Positions 25,049 to 33,357 of a stretch of DNA of 64,000 nucleotides are shown in pieces. The notes below the pieces were generated by a model that saw nothing but the letters and a program-made list of their open reading frames with translations, searched no databases and had not been told where the DNA came from. The position numbers were made by a program, and so were the translations under genes. This stretch comes from RAM1 sp943372515 (GTDB lineage Bacteria; Pseudomonadota; Gammaproteobacteria; Burkholderiales; Burkholderiaceae_C): positions 9,150-73,149 of the forward strand of contig CALRYY010000011.1 in the NCBI GenBank assembly GCA_943372515.1, given 5' to 3'. Every line of letters begins with the position of its first letter. The stretch's first letter is position 1.

Positions 25049-26128
25049 ATGCTGAACCGAATCCTCTCCAACGACTACCCCCGCAGCAAGTTCCTGGCCG
25101 CCATCCTGGTTGTGCTGTTGCTGGGCCTGGCCTTCGCGCCGTTTATCTTCCCTGGCGTCAAGGCGCTGTCGGTGGCCGCCAAGGTGCTGGTCTTCATCGT
25201 GCTGGTGGCCAGTTTTGACCTGCTGCTGGGCTACACGGGCATCGTGAGCTTTGCCCACACCATGTTCTTTGGCATCGGGGCCTATGGCATTGCCATCACC
25301 AGCTCGCGCATGGGCGCCACCTGGGAGGCACTGGCCGTGGGGCTGGTGCTGTCACTGGCCGTGTCGTTGGTGCTGTCACTGGCGGTGGGCTTGTTCTCTT
25401 TGCGGGTGCGGGCCATCTTCTTTGCCATGATCACGCTGGCGGTGGCGGCGGCGTTCCAGACGCTGGCGTCACAGCTGTCGGACCTGACGGGTGGCGAAGA
25501 CGGGCTGAGCTTCAAGCTGCCCGCGCTCTTGATGCCCAGCACGCAGTTCCTGGAGCAACCGCTGCTGGGGGTGAGCGTGGACGGCCGGCTGCTGACCTAC
25601 TACCTGCTGTTCTTCACGGCACTGGGCTTGCTGCTGGCGCTGCTGCGCATCGTCAATTCCCCCTTTGGCCGCGTGCTGCAGGCCATTCGCGAAAACGAAT
25701 TCCGCGCCGAGGCCATTGGCTACCGCGTGGTGGTGTACCGCACCACGTCCAGCGTGCTGTCGGCGCTGTTTGCCTGCGCTTCCGGCGCCATGCTGGCGCT
25801 CTGGCTGCGCTACAACGGGCCCGACACATCGCTCAGCTTTGAAATCATGATCGACGTGCTGCTGATCGTGGTGATAGGCGGCATGGGCACCATGTATGGC
25901 GCGGCCATTGGCGCGGTGGTGTTCCTGGTGGCGCAAAGCTACCTGCAGGATCTGCTCAAGCTGGGCAGTGAGGCCGCGTCCGGCATCCCCATGCTGTCGG
26001 CCTTGCTGTCGCCAGACCGCTGGCTGCTGTGGCTGGGCCTGTTGTTTGTGCTGTCGGTTTACTACTTCCCCACCGGCGTTGTGGGGCGGCTGCGTGCCGC
26101 GACTGCCAGGGATTCTTTGAAGAAATAA
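25049..26128 (+). CDS. livM: branched-chain-type ABC transporter permease, LivM type
   Basis: Second membrane permease, 359 residues from the ATG at 25049, the first start after the palindromic element; the frame runs back to 25019, but that part lies inside the repeat. FDLLLGYTGIVSFAHTMFFGIGAYG is the LivM signature, and RAIRENEFRAEAIGY-like residues (QAIRENEFRAEAIGYRVVVY) form the coupling helix. It is followed 13 bases later by a second binding-protein gene. Confidence 0.93.
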   Translation: MLNRILSNDYPRSKFLAAILVVLLLGLAFAPFIFPGVKALSVAAKVLVFIVLVASFDLLLGYTGIVSFAHTMFFGIGAYGIAITSSRMGATWEALAVGLVLSLAVSLVLSLAVGLFSLRVRAIFFAMITLAVAAAFQTLASQLSDLTGGEDGLSFKLPALLMPSTQFLEQPLLGVSVDGRLLTYYLLFFTALGLLLALLRIVNSPFGRVLQAIRENEFRAEAIGYRVVVYRTTSSVLSALFACASGAMLALWLRYNGPDTSLSFEIMIDVLLIVVIGGMGTMYGAAIGAVVFLVAQSYLQDLLKLGSEAASGIPMLSALLSPDRWLLWLGLLFVLSVYYFPTGVVGRLRAATARDSLKK

Positions 26129-26141
26129 CTGGAGACAAGCC

Positions 26142-27287
26142 ATGACATTCTGGAAATCGTTGGGTAGATCCTTGGGAACTTGTGCGCTGGTGTCATTGGC
26201 CTTCGCCATGCCCGGTGCCCGCGCGCAGGAGATCGTGGTGGGGCAGGTGGCGCCGCTGTCGGGCGTGCTGGCCACCACCGGTGCGCAGATGGTGCTGGGC
26301 GGCCGGATCTACTTTGACCACATCAACAGCCAGGGCGGTATCCACGGCGCAAAGATCAGGCAGGTGGTGGTGGACGACGCCTACAAGGTGGACGAAACCG
26401 TGCGCCTGACCAAAGAGCTGCTGACGCGGCCCGAGGTCGTGGCGCTGTACGGCTTTGCCGGCACCGCCAACGTAGGCAAGCTGCTGGCCGATGGCGTGCT
26501 GGAGCAGGGCGGGGCGGCGCTGGTGGCCCCCTATACCGGCGGCGAGCCGCTGCGCAGTCCGTTCAACCCATGGATCTATCACGTGCGTGCCGGCTATGCC
26601 GATGAGGCCGAGCACATGGTGCAGCAGGTCACCACGCTGGGCATGAACCGTGTGGCGGTGATGTACCAGGACGACGGCTTTGGCAAGGCGGGGCTGGTGG
26701 GTGTGGAGGCGGCGCTGGCCAAGCGCGGCCTCAAGCTCACCGTGGCCGCAGGCTACGAGCGCAACACCGACAAGGTGGAAGACGCGGTGATGAAGATCAA
26801 GGCGTCTGATGCGCAGGCCATCATCATGATCTCCATCAACAAGCCCACGGCCGCGTTCATCAAGCGTTACCGCGAATCGGGCGGCGGCGCGCAGCTGTAC
26901 AACATTTCGGTGGTGGACCCGGCTGAGCTCGTCAAGCTGGCCGGCCTGAAGAACGCACACGGCCTGGGCATCAGTCAGGTGGTGCCGTACCCCTACATGC
27001 CCAACCTGCCGGTGATCCGCGAATACCAGGCGCTGCTGGCCAAACACGCGCCCGGCCAGCTGGTGAACTACACGAGCTTCGAGCAGTTCCTGGGCGCCAA
27101 GGTGCTGGTGGAGGCCCTGCGCCGCGCTGGTCCCAAGCCCACGCGCGTCAAGGTGGCCCGCGCGCTGGAAACCATGGGCGCCTATGACATGGGCGGCGTG
27201 ACGGTGAACTATTCACCCGAGAACCGGGTGGGTTCGCGCTATGTGGAAGTGACCGTGATTGGCAGCACCGGCAAGCTGCTCAAGTAA
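26142..27287 (+). CDS. second ABC transporter substrate-binding protein
   Basis: Periplasmic type I binding protein, 381 residues. The signal peptide ends GARA-QE and the mature start is IVVGQVAPLSGVLATTGAQM, typical of the LivK/HmgA-like group. It is clearly different in sequence from the first binding protein of the same operon, so one permease may accept two receptors with different ligands. GGAG lies 10 bases before the ATG. Confidence 0.92.
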   Translation: MTFWKSLGRSLGTCALVSLAFAMPGARAQEIVVGQVAPLSGVLATTGAQMVLGGRIYFDHINSQGGIHGAKIRQVVVDDAYKVDETVRLTKELLTRPEVVALYGFAGTANVGKLLADGVLEQGGAALVAPYTGGEPLRSPFNPWIYHVRAGYADEAEHMVQQVTTLGMNRVAVMYQDDGFGKAGLVGVEAALAKRGLKLTVAAGYERNTDKVEDAVMKIKASDAQAIIMISINKPTAAFIKRYRESGGGAQLYNISVVDPAELVKLAGLKNAHGLGISQVVPYPYMPNLPVIREYQALLAKHAPGQLVNYTSFEQFLGAKVLVEALRRAGPKPTRVKVARALETMGAYDMGGVTVNYSPENRVGSRYVEVTVIGSTGKLLK

Positions 27288-27346
27288 CGGGCCTGCATAC
27301 CGGCGACGCACCAGAACAACGACAACGGCCAAGCGGAGGTACAGCC

Positions 27347-28240
27347 ATGCCCTACACATCCAGCTACGTGACCTGTGCCGGTCGCGAAATCCATTACACC
27401 GAATGGGGCGCCCCGCATGAGCGCACCGTGATCGCCTGGCATGGCCTGGCCCGCACGGGCCGCGACATGGACGAGCTGGGCGCGCACCTGGCCGCGCGGG
27501 GCTGGCGCGTGATCTGCCCCGACACCATAGGCCGCGGCCTGAGCCAGTGGGCCGTGGACCCGCACAACGAGTACCGCCTTGCGTTTTATGCGCGCATTGC
27601 GGCCGACCTGATGGAGCGCCTGCATGTGGATGAAGCCCATTGGGTGGGTACGTCCATGGGCGGCGCCATCGGCACCGTGTGCGCGGCGGGCCTGCTGCAG
27701 CCTCAGTTGCGCGGGCGCATCAAGAGCCTGGTGCTCAATGACAACGCGCCCCAGCTGGCAGCACCGGCGGTGGAACGCATCAAGGCCTATGCGGGCAACC
27801 CGCCGGCATTTGCCACGGTGGCCGAGCTGGAGGCGTTCTTTCGCGTGGTCTACAAGCCCTATGGATTCCTGACCGATGCGCAGTGGCGCCGCCTGACCGA
27901 GACATCTACACGCCGACTGCCCGACGGCCGCGTCACCCCGCACTACGACCCGGCCATGGTGCGCCAGTTCATCGACCACCCCAATGACTACGACCTGTGG
28001 GAGCACTACGACGCGTTGACGATTCCCGTGCTGTGCCTGCGGGGTGAAGACTCAGACCTGGTGTTGTCTGAAACCACGGAAGAAATGCGCCGGCGCGGGC
28101 CGGGAGTGCGGGGGTTGACCCATGTGATCGAAGTGCCCGGCTGTGGTCATGCACCCGCGCTGAACGTGCCGGCCCAGCTGGACGCCGTGTCAGGGTTTAT
28201 CGAATCCGTCTGCCAGCGCGAGCTGCTGTCCAATCACTGA
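27347..28240 (+). CDS. alpha/beta-fold hydrolase
   Basis: Cytoplasmic serine hydrolase of 297 residues without signal peptide. The nucleophile elbow is GTSMGG with Ser103; the oxyanion region is AWHGLARTG. The likely acid is in LRGEDSD (around residue 230) and the catalytic His is in GCGHAPA near residue 267. It is the last gene of the depolymerase/ABC operon, so an intracellular esterase acting on imported hydroxybutyrate oligomers is a reasonable inference. The fold alone would also allow other esters or lactones. It ends with a 7-base convergent overlap with hemH. Confidence 0.88.
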   Translation: MPYTSSYVTCAGREIHYTEWGAPHERTVIAWHGLARTGRDMDELGAHLAARGWRVICPDTIGRGLSQWAVDPHNEYRLAFYARIAADLMERLHVDEAHWVGTSMGGAIGTVCAAGLLQPQLRGRIKSLVLNDNAPQLAAPAVERIKAYAGNPPAFATVAELEAFFRVVYKPYGFLTDAQWRRLTETSTRRLPDGRVTPHYDPAMVRQFIDHPNDYDLWEHYDALTIPVLCLRGEDSDLVLSETTEEMRRRGPGVRGLTHVIEVPGCGHAPALNVPAQLDAVSGFIESVCQRELLSNH

Positions 28241-29337
28241 GCGGCGCCCAGCGCCAGCGCTGCCGCACGGCTGGCCGCCAAAGCGGTGCTGTCGGCGCCG
28301 CCCTGTGTGGGCCAGCCCGCCATGTGCTGTGCGGTGATGCCCGCCAGTGCGGCTATCCACGCTGCATCATCGTTCAGGCAGGGGATGTAGTTGAACACCT
28401 TGCCGCCGGCATGCAGGAACGCCTCGCGCGCTTCCATGTTGATTTCTTCCAGCGTTTCCAGGCAATCGCCGGTAAAGCCGGGGCACACCACGTCCACGCG
28501 CTGCGTGCCCGCTTGCGCCAGCGCCACCAGCGTGGGCTCGGTGTAGGGCTCCAGCCACTTGGCCTTGCCAAAGCGTGACTGGAAGGTGAGCTTGTAGCGC
28601 TCAGCGCCGATGCCCAGCTGCGCGGCCAGCAGCCGCGCGGTTTTATAGCATTCGCAGTGGTAGGGGTCGCCCAGCTGCAAGGTGCGCTCGGGCACGCCAT
28701 GAAAGCTCATCACCAGCTGGTCGGGTTGCCCGTGGGCGCTCCAGTGCGCGCGGATGGTCGCGGCCAGCGCGGCGATGTAGCCGGCATCGTCGTGGTAGCG
28801 CTGCACAAAGCGCAGCTCGGGGATGTTGCGGGTGTGGGCTGCCCAGTTGTACACCGCGTCGCACACGCTGGCGGTGGTGGTGCCGCTGTATTGCGGATAG
28901 GCGGGCACGACCAGGATGCGGGTGGCGCCGTCGGCCTTCAGGGCGTCCAGCTCACTGGCGATGGACGGGTTGCCGTAGGTCATGGCGTAGCGCACCAGCA
29001 CGTCGTGGCCGGCGGCGTTCAGCGCAGTGCCCAGCGACCGTGCCTGCCGTTCGGTCCAGACCTTCAGCGGCGAGCCTTCTGGCGTCCAGATGCTGGCGTA
29101 CTTTTGTGCGGATTTGGCCGGGCGCACGCGCAGGATGATGCCGTGCAGGATGGGCAGCCAGACGATGCGCGGGATCTCGACCACGCGCGGGTCGCTCAGG
29201 AACTGCGCCAGGTAGCGCCGCACCGCGGCAGCTGTGGGTGCGTCGGGCGTGCCCAGGTTGCACAGCAGCACACCGGTGCGGGCAGCCTGGCCATGGCGAA
29301 ACTCGGGTTCATTTTTGAAGGGGGAGGGCAGGGGCAT
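28234..29337 (-). CDS. hemH: ferrochelatase
   Basis: Inserts Fe2+ into protoporphyrin IX, the last step of protohaem synthesis. It has 367 residues. TGVLLCNLGTPDAP marks the N-terminal strand, SFHGVPER contains the active-site His, and FQSRFGKAKWLEPYT plus CPGFTGDCLETLEEI are conserved family blocks; the glutamate in ETLEE is expected at the metal site. The ATG at 29337 is divergent from the HAD gene with only 18 bases between starts. Confidence 0.96.
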   Translation of the reverse strand: MPLPSPFKNEPEFRHGQAARTGVLLCNLGTPDAPTAAAVRRYLAQFLSDPRVVEIPRIVWLPILHGIILRVRPAKSAQKYASIWTPEGSPLKVWTERQARSLGTALNAAGHDVLVRYAMTYGNPSIASELDALKADGATRILVVPAYPQYSGTTTASVCDAVYNWAAHTRNIPELRFVQRYHDDAGYIAALAATIRAHWSAHGQPDQLVMSFHGVPERTLQLGDPYHCECYKTARLLAAQLGIGAERYKLTFQSRFGKAKWLEPYTEPTLVALAQAGTQRVDVVCPGFTGDCLETLEEINMEAREAFLHAGGKVFNYIPCLNDDAAWIAALAGITAQHMAGWPTQGGADSTALAASRAAALALGAAQ

Positions 29338-29355
29338 GAGGTATTCTCACTCACC

Positions 29356-30051
29356 ATGTTGGATATCTCCAGAGTCAAGGCCATTTCGCTGGACCTTGAC
29401 GACACCCTTTGGCCGATCTGGCCCACCATCGAGCGCGCCGAAAAGGTGCTGCACGACTGGCTCAACGACCACGCCCCGATGGCCGCCGCGCTGTTCTCCA
29501 GCCCCACGGCTTTGCGCGAAATCCGCGACTACATGGGTGCCAACCGGCCTGACCTCAAGCACGACCTGAGCGCCGTCAGGCGCGAGTCCATCCGCCTGGC
29601 GCTGTACCGGGCGGGCGAGAACCCGTTGCTGGCCGACACGGCCTTTGAAGTGTTCTTTGCCGAGCGTCAGCGCGTGGAGCTGTTTGACGACGTACTCCCG
29701 GCGCTGGCTTTTCTGGCGGCCCGCTACCCGCTGGTCAGTTTGTCCAACGGCAACGCGGACGTGAACCGGGTGGGCCTGGGCGAGTTTTTCAAGGCGTCCA
29801 TCACCGCGCGTGAATTCGGCGTTGGCAAGCCGGACCCACGCATCTTTCACGCCGCCGCTGGTGCAGTGGAGGTGAACCCCGAAGATGTGCTGCACATCGG
29901 CGACGATGCCTCGCTGGATGTACTGGGCGGGCTCAACGCCGGCATGCAGACCGCCTGGGTCAACCGCGCGGACCACCTGTGGCCGCACGACCAGCATCCT
30001 CACCTGGTCCTGACCAACCTGACCGAGTTGTGTGAGATGTTGCGGGGTTGA
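29356..30051 (+). CDS. HAD-superfamily hydrolase
   Basis: Probable phosphatase of the haloacid dehalogenase superfamily, 231 residues. Motif I is SLDLDDTLW with Asp13 (nucleophile) and Asp15, motif II is in VSLSNGNAD, Lys is in GVGKPDPRIF and motif IV is HIGDDASLDVLGG. The ATG at 29356 was chosen because homology starts there; the long upstream frame is antisense to hemH. TATTCT at 29342-29347 could be a -10 element, which would make the leader almost absent. Substrate unknown. Confidence 0.88.
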   Translation: MLDISRVKAISLDLDDTLWPIWPTIERAEKVLHDWLNDHAPMAAALFSSPTALREIRDYMGANRPDLKHDLSAVRRESIRLALYRAGENPLLADTAFEVFFAERQRVELFDDVLPALAFLAARYPLVSLSNGNADVNRVGLGEFFKASITAREFGVGKPDPRIFHAAAGAVEVNPEDVLHIGDDASLDVLGGLNAGMQTAWVNRADHLWPHDQHPHLVLTNLTELCEMLRG

Positions 30052-30246
30052 GTTTTACCTCACGCCTGCGTTCGTTCTTGAACAGGCGTGCGGGGTACAC
30101 TGCTCCGCGGCTGTCCTCCGTCGGGCTGCGCCCGCCTCCCCCTTTATGCCGCTGCGCAGAGCACCCCACCCACCTGTTCCCGCTGGCACGGTGGAATGCC
30201 ACCAGAGGCCAACCTGCGGGGCAAACCTGAACGCTAAGTTGGAAAA

Positions 30247-31086
30247 CTACAGTTTCCCCAACGCCTGCACCCGCCATGCCAGCCAGAGCTTGCGCAGCGG
30301 CGTGAGGCTCACACGCTGGTTCAGCACCTGAAAGTCGTCGCGCTCGATCTCGCGCAGCAGTGTGCGGTAGATGCTGGCCATCATGAGCCCGGCTTTTTGC
30401 TGGCGGCGGTCGGCCTCGGGCAGCAGGGCCAGGGCTTCGTCGTAATAGCGGTGGGCGCGTTCGGCCTGAAAACGCATGAGCGCCACAAAGCGGTCTGAAT
30501 AGGTGCGCTTGAGGATCTCATGCGCCTTCACGTCAAACTGCTGCAGCTCGTTGACAGGCAGGTAGATACGCCCGCGCAGCGCGTCTTCGCCCACGTCGCG
30601 AATGATGTTGGTCAGCTGGAAGGCCAGGCCCAGCTTGTGCGCGTAGTCCGTCGTCTGTGGCTGGCTCTGGCCAAAGATACGCGCAGAGACCTCGCCCACG
30701 ATGCCGGCCACCAGGTGGCAGTAGCGTTGCAGGCCGGGGAAGTCCAGGTAGCGAGTCTGCTCCAGGTCCATCTGGCAGCCTTCGATCACGTGCAGCAGAT
30801 GGCGGGCCTCAATGCCGAAGTCAGCCGACAGTGGCATCAGCGCCTTCATGACCGGGTGGGAGGGCTCGCCCGCGTAGGCGCGGGTGACTTCGCCCTGCCA
30901 CCAGGCCAGCTTGGTGCGGGCGATGCCGGCGTCTTCCACTTCGTCGACCACGTCGTCCACCTCGCGGCAAAAGGCATAAAACGCGGTGATGGCGGCGCGC
31001 CGCGGCTTGGGCAGGAACAAAAAGGCGTAATAAAAGCTGCTGCCCGATGCGGCGGCCTTTTGCTGAACGTACTGTTGCGGTGTCAT
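30247..31086 (-). CDS. hpnD: presqualene diphosphate synthase-like protein (HpnD)
   Basis: Trans-prenyltransferase predicted to condense two farnesyl diphosphates to presqualene diphosphate. It has 279 residues from the ATG at 31086. The two metal-binding motifs are present: REVDDVVDEVED (about 45-56) and NIIRDVGEDALRGR (about 160-175). SSFYYAFLFLPKPRRAAI and QLTNIIRDVGED match the HpnD subgroup. It lies 40 bases downstream of a paralogous synthase on the same strand. No hpnE-type oxidoreductase is adjacent. The 195 bases between it and the HAD gene contain nothing I can name. Confidence 0.88.
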   Translation of the reverse strand: MTPQQYVQQKAAASGSSFYYAFLFLPKPRRAAITAFYAFCREVDDVVDEVEDAGIARTKLAWWQGEVTRAYAGEPSHPVMKALMPLSADFGIEARHLLHVIEGCQMDLEQTRYLDFPGLQRYCHLVAGIVGEVSARIFGQSQPQTTDYAHKLGLAFQLTNIIRDVGEDALRGRIYLPVNELQQFDVKAHEILKRTYSDRFVALMRFQAERAHRYYDEALALLPEADRRQQKAGLMMASIYRTLLREIERDDFQVLNQRVSLTPLRKLWLAWRVQALGKL

Positions 31087-31093
31087 GCGCGTG

Positions 31094-31099
31094 ATTGTC
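31094..31099 (-). promoter_or_regulatory. possible -10 for a leaderless hpnD transcript
   Basis: On the minus strand GACAAT stands seven bases before the hpnD ATG, with no Shine-Dalgarno sequence between. The geometry resembles the elements before 17959 and 36515. Confidence 0.3.
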
Positions 31100-31126
31100 C
31101 CATCGGGCGCGGGCTGCCCAGCCACA

Positions 31127-32122
31127 TCAGGCGTCGCGCAGGCGCACAAACTGGGTCTGCAACGGCCCCCGGGCGGCCAGTGTCACTGCCAGGCGAAGCA
31201 GGATGGTGCGCACCTCGCTGCGCGGCACCTTCACCCGCGTTTGCAAAGCGCCAGGGCCCGCTTGCTGCAGCAGGGCCAGCGTGCGGGTGCCTATCAGTGC
31301 CGGCAGTGCGCTGGCGGCGCGCACACGGCGATGGTGCACCGCGCCCACATAGCGCATGCCCTGGGCCAGGCGGTCACCCGCCTGCTGCAGCCAGTGGCCG
31401 TACAACCCGGCCAGCCGGGCAGGCTCGCGCACGATGTCCTGCGGCGCCAGTGCCGCCATGGCAAGGTCATCGGCCGGGAAGTAGCAACGCCCGGCAGCCA
31501 GGTCGGCGCCGGCGTCGCGCAGGATGTTGATGAGCTGCAGCCCGCTGCCGTACGCTCGGCCCAGCGCGCGCATCTCTTCCTGGGGCAGGCTGGCAAAGCG
31601 CGGCAGATGGCGAAAGCACAGGTCGGTCCAGAACTCGCCTACGCAGCCGGCGACCAGCCAGGTGTATTCCTCCAGCTCGGCGGCCGTGGCCAACGCGCAG
31701 ACCTGCGTGTCGTTGCCAAAACGCTCGATATCCAGGGACTGGCCCAGCGTGATGTGGCGCAGCACGGTATGCACATCGCGCCGGTCTGCGTTGCCCAGTG
31801 CGTCCAGCCAGGCCAGGCACTGGGGCAGCGCCAGGATCAGTGCGCGTTCATGCGGGTCTTGCTGCAACGCGGCAAACGAAATGGCCAGCGCGCTGATGGC
31901 GGCCCGTGCTGTGGCGTCGCCCTCTATGGCCGCACCCAGCGTGGCCAGCTTTTCACGCCGGGCAGGGGCTGCCAGCTGGGTGGTGTCGGCAATGGTGTCG
32001 GTTGCGCGCGCCAGCAGGTAAGCAGCCGCCACGGGCTCGCGCAGCGGGCGCGGCAGCAGACGGATCGACACGTAAAACGAGCGCGAAACTCCGCGCAGCA
32101 GGGTCAGTTTGTCGGCGGGCAA
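31127..32122 (-). CDS. squalene/phytoene synthase family protein, ERG9-like
   Basis: A second head-to-head prenyl synthase, 331 residues. SRSFYVSIRLLPRPLREPVA and LARATDTIADT (first metal motif DTIAD) resemble the squalene-synthase (ERG9-type) branch rather than HpnC. The second motif is NILRDAGADLAAGRCYFP. The start is TTG at 32122; the ATG 18 bases upstream hits a stop two codons later, and no internal ATG fits the N-terminus. It is upstream of hpnD, so the pair is probably co-transcribed for squalene or hopanoid-type lipids. Confidence 0.82.
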   Translation of the reverse strand: MPADKLTLLRGVSRSFYVSIRLLPRPLREPVAAAYLLARATDTIADTTQLAAPARREKLATLGAAIEGDATARAAISALAISFAALQQDPHERALILALPQCLAWLDALGNADRRDVHTVLRHITLGQSLDIERFGNDTQVCALATAAELEEYTWLVAGCVGEFWTDLCFRHLPRFASLPQEEMRALGRAYGSGLQLINILRDAGADLAAGRCYFPADDLAMAALAPQDIVREPARLAGLYGHWLQQAGDRLAQGMRYVGAVHHRRVRAASALPALIGTRTLALLQQAGPGALQTRVKVPRSEVRTILLRLAVTLAARGPLQTQFVRLRDA

Positions 32123-32164
32123 GGGGTGTTCTTAGTGCATGGCGTTGGGGCCAGCGATTGTCGC

Positions 32165-32193
32165 TTGACATGGATCAAGCTTTTATCTAGATT
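32165..32193 (+). promoter_or_regulatory. sigma70-type promoter of the RND pump operon
   Basis: TTGACA at 32165-32170, 17-base spacer, TAGATT at 32188-32193 (4 of 6 match). Initiation is expected about 45 bases before the adaptor ATG. Confidence 0.65.
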
Positions 32194-32207
32194 ACTAACC
32201 AGTCAGT
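32194..32207. promoter_or_regulatory. possible repressor operator (TetR-like)
   Basis: Imperfect palindrome ACTAACCAGTCAGT (arms ACTAAC/GTCAGT, 5 of 6 paired) immediately after the -10 of the pump promoter, where a repressor would block initiation. No regulator gene is adjacent. Confidence 0.45.
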
Positions 32208-32246
32208 CATTAAAAACATTCCGTGTACTTTTCCATCAGGTCTGCC

Positions 32247-33350
32247 ATGCCTAATTTGCCATTCCAGCCGTCGCTCAAGGCGGTGCTCATGACGCTGGGG
32301 GCCGCCTTGGTGCTGGCCGCCTGTTCCAAACCCGCGCCACCCGCTGAACCCGTACGGTCGGTCAAGCTGCTGACCGTGGGCACGGCGGGGTTCGAGTCAG
32401 GATACGAGTTTGCCGGCGAGGTGCGCGCGCGCGTGGAATCGCGCCTGGGCTTTCGGGTGGCGGGCAAGATCGTGCGCCGCCAGGCCGAACTGGGCCAGCG
32501 TGTGAAGGCCGGCCAGGTGCTGGCCCAGCTGGACGCGCAGGATTACAAGCTTGCGGCCGACGCCGCCCGCGCCCAGGTGGCCGCAGCCCAGACCAACCGG
32601 GACCTGGCTGCTGCCGACTACAAGCGTTTTGCCGCCCTGAAAGACCAGAACTTCATCAGCGGTGCCGAGCTGGAGCGGCGCGACACCACGCTGAAGGCCG
32701 CGCAGGCGCAGCTGGAGCAGGCGCAGGCGCAGCTGGCATCGCAGGGCAACCAGGCGGGTTATGCCACGCTGGTGGCCGATGTGTCGGGTGTGATCACGGC
32801 GGTGGAGGCCGAGCCGGGCCAGGTCGTCACCGCTGGTACACCGGTGGTACGTATTGCGCAGGACGGGCCGCGCGATGTGGTGTTCTCGGTGCCCGAGGAC
32901 AAGGTGGCCGCCATCAAGCCGGGCTCTGACGTGGCGGTGCGCCTGTGGGCTGCCAACACCAGCGTGACGGGCAAGGTCCGCGAGGTGGCGGCCAGCGCCG
33001 ACCCTGTGACACGGACCTACCCCGTGAAGGTATCCCTGCCTGCGGGCGACGCAGCAGCACTGGGCGCCACGGCGTATGTGACGCCTGCTTCGCTGGGACA
33101 TGCCGGCGTGCAGGTCATCAAGCTGCCCACCAGCGCGCTGCGCCAAGAGGGCAAGACAACGGCCGTGTGGGTGCTGGACAAGGCCACCATGACGGTGAAG
33201 TCGCAGCCGGTACAGATCGCCACGGCCGACGGCAACCAGGCCGTGATTGCCGCGGGCCTTACGCCGGGCATGCAGGTCGTAGCAGCCGGGGTGCACGTGC
33301 TGCAGCCAGGCCAGAAGGTGTCCGTCTACGTTGCGCCGGCAGCCAAGTGA
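32247..33350 (+). CDS. RND efflux periplasmic adaptor lipoprotein
   Basis: Membrane-fusion protein linking an RND pump to an outer-membrane channel. It has 367 residues from the ATG at 32247; the GTG 24 bases upstream is a poorer start. The N-terminus carries a lipobox, ALVLAAC, with Cys near residue 27. The biotinyl-lipoyl half-motif GFRVAGKIVRRQAELGQRVK, a central coiled coil with Gln/Ala-rich heptads (about 95-165) and beta-barrel domains follow. It precedes the pump gene by seven bases. Confidence 0.93.
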   Translation: MPNLPFQPSLKAVLMTLGAALVLAACSKPAPPAEPVRSVKLLTVGTAGFESGYEFAGEVRARVESRLGFRVAGKIVRRQAELGQRVKAGQVLAQLDAQDYKLAADAARAQVAAAQTNRDLAAADYKRFAALKDQNFISGAELERRDTTLKAAQAQLEQAQAQLASQGNQAGYATLVADVSGVITAVEAEPGQVVTAGTPVVRIAQDGPRDVVFSVPEDKVAAIKPGSDVAVRLWAANTSVTGKVREVAASADPVTRTYPVKVSLPAGDAAALGATAYVTPASLGHAGVQVIKLPTSALRQEGKTTAVWVLDKATMTVKSQPVQIATADGNQAVIAAGLTPGMQVVAAGVHVLQPGQKVSVYVAPAAK

Positions 33351-33357
33351 GCCGCCC

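Noticed and set aside
28657..29355. Long N-terminal extension of the HAD hydrolase frame
   Set aside because: The extension is antisense to hemH; the HAD motif I starts 11 residues after the ATG at 29356.
30052..30246. Possible small gene between the HAD hydrolase and hpnD
   Set aside because: Frames in both directions are short, low complexity and lack ribosome sites; only short GC-rich palindromes such as GGGCTGCGCCC are visible.
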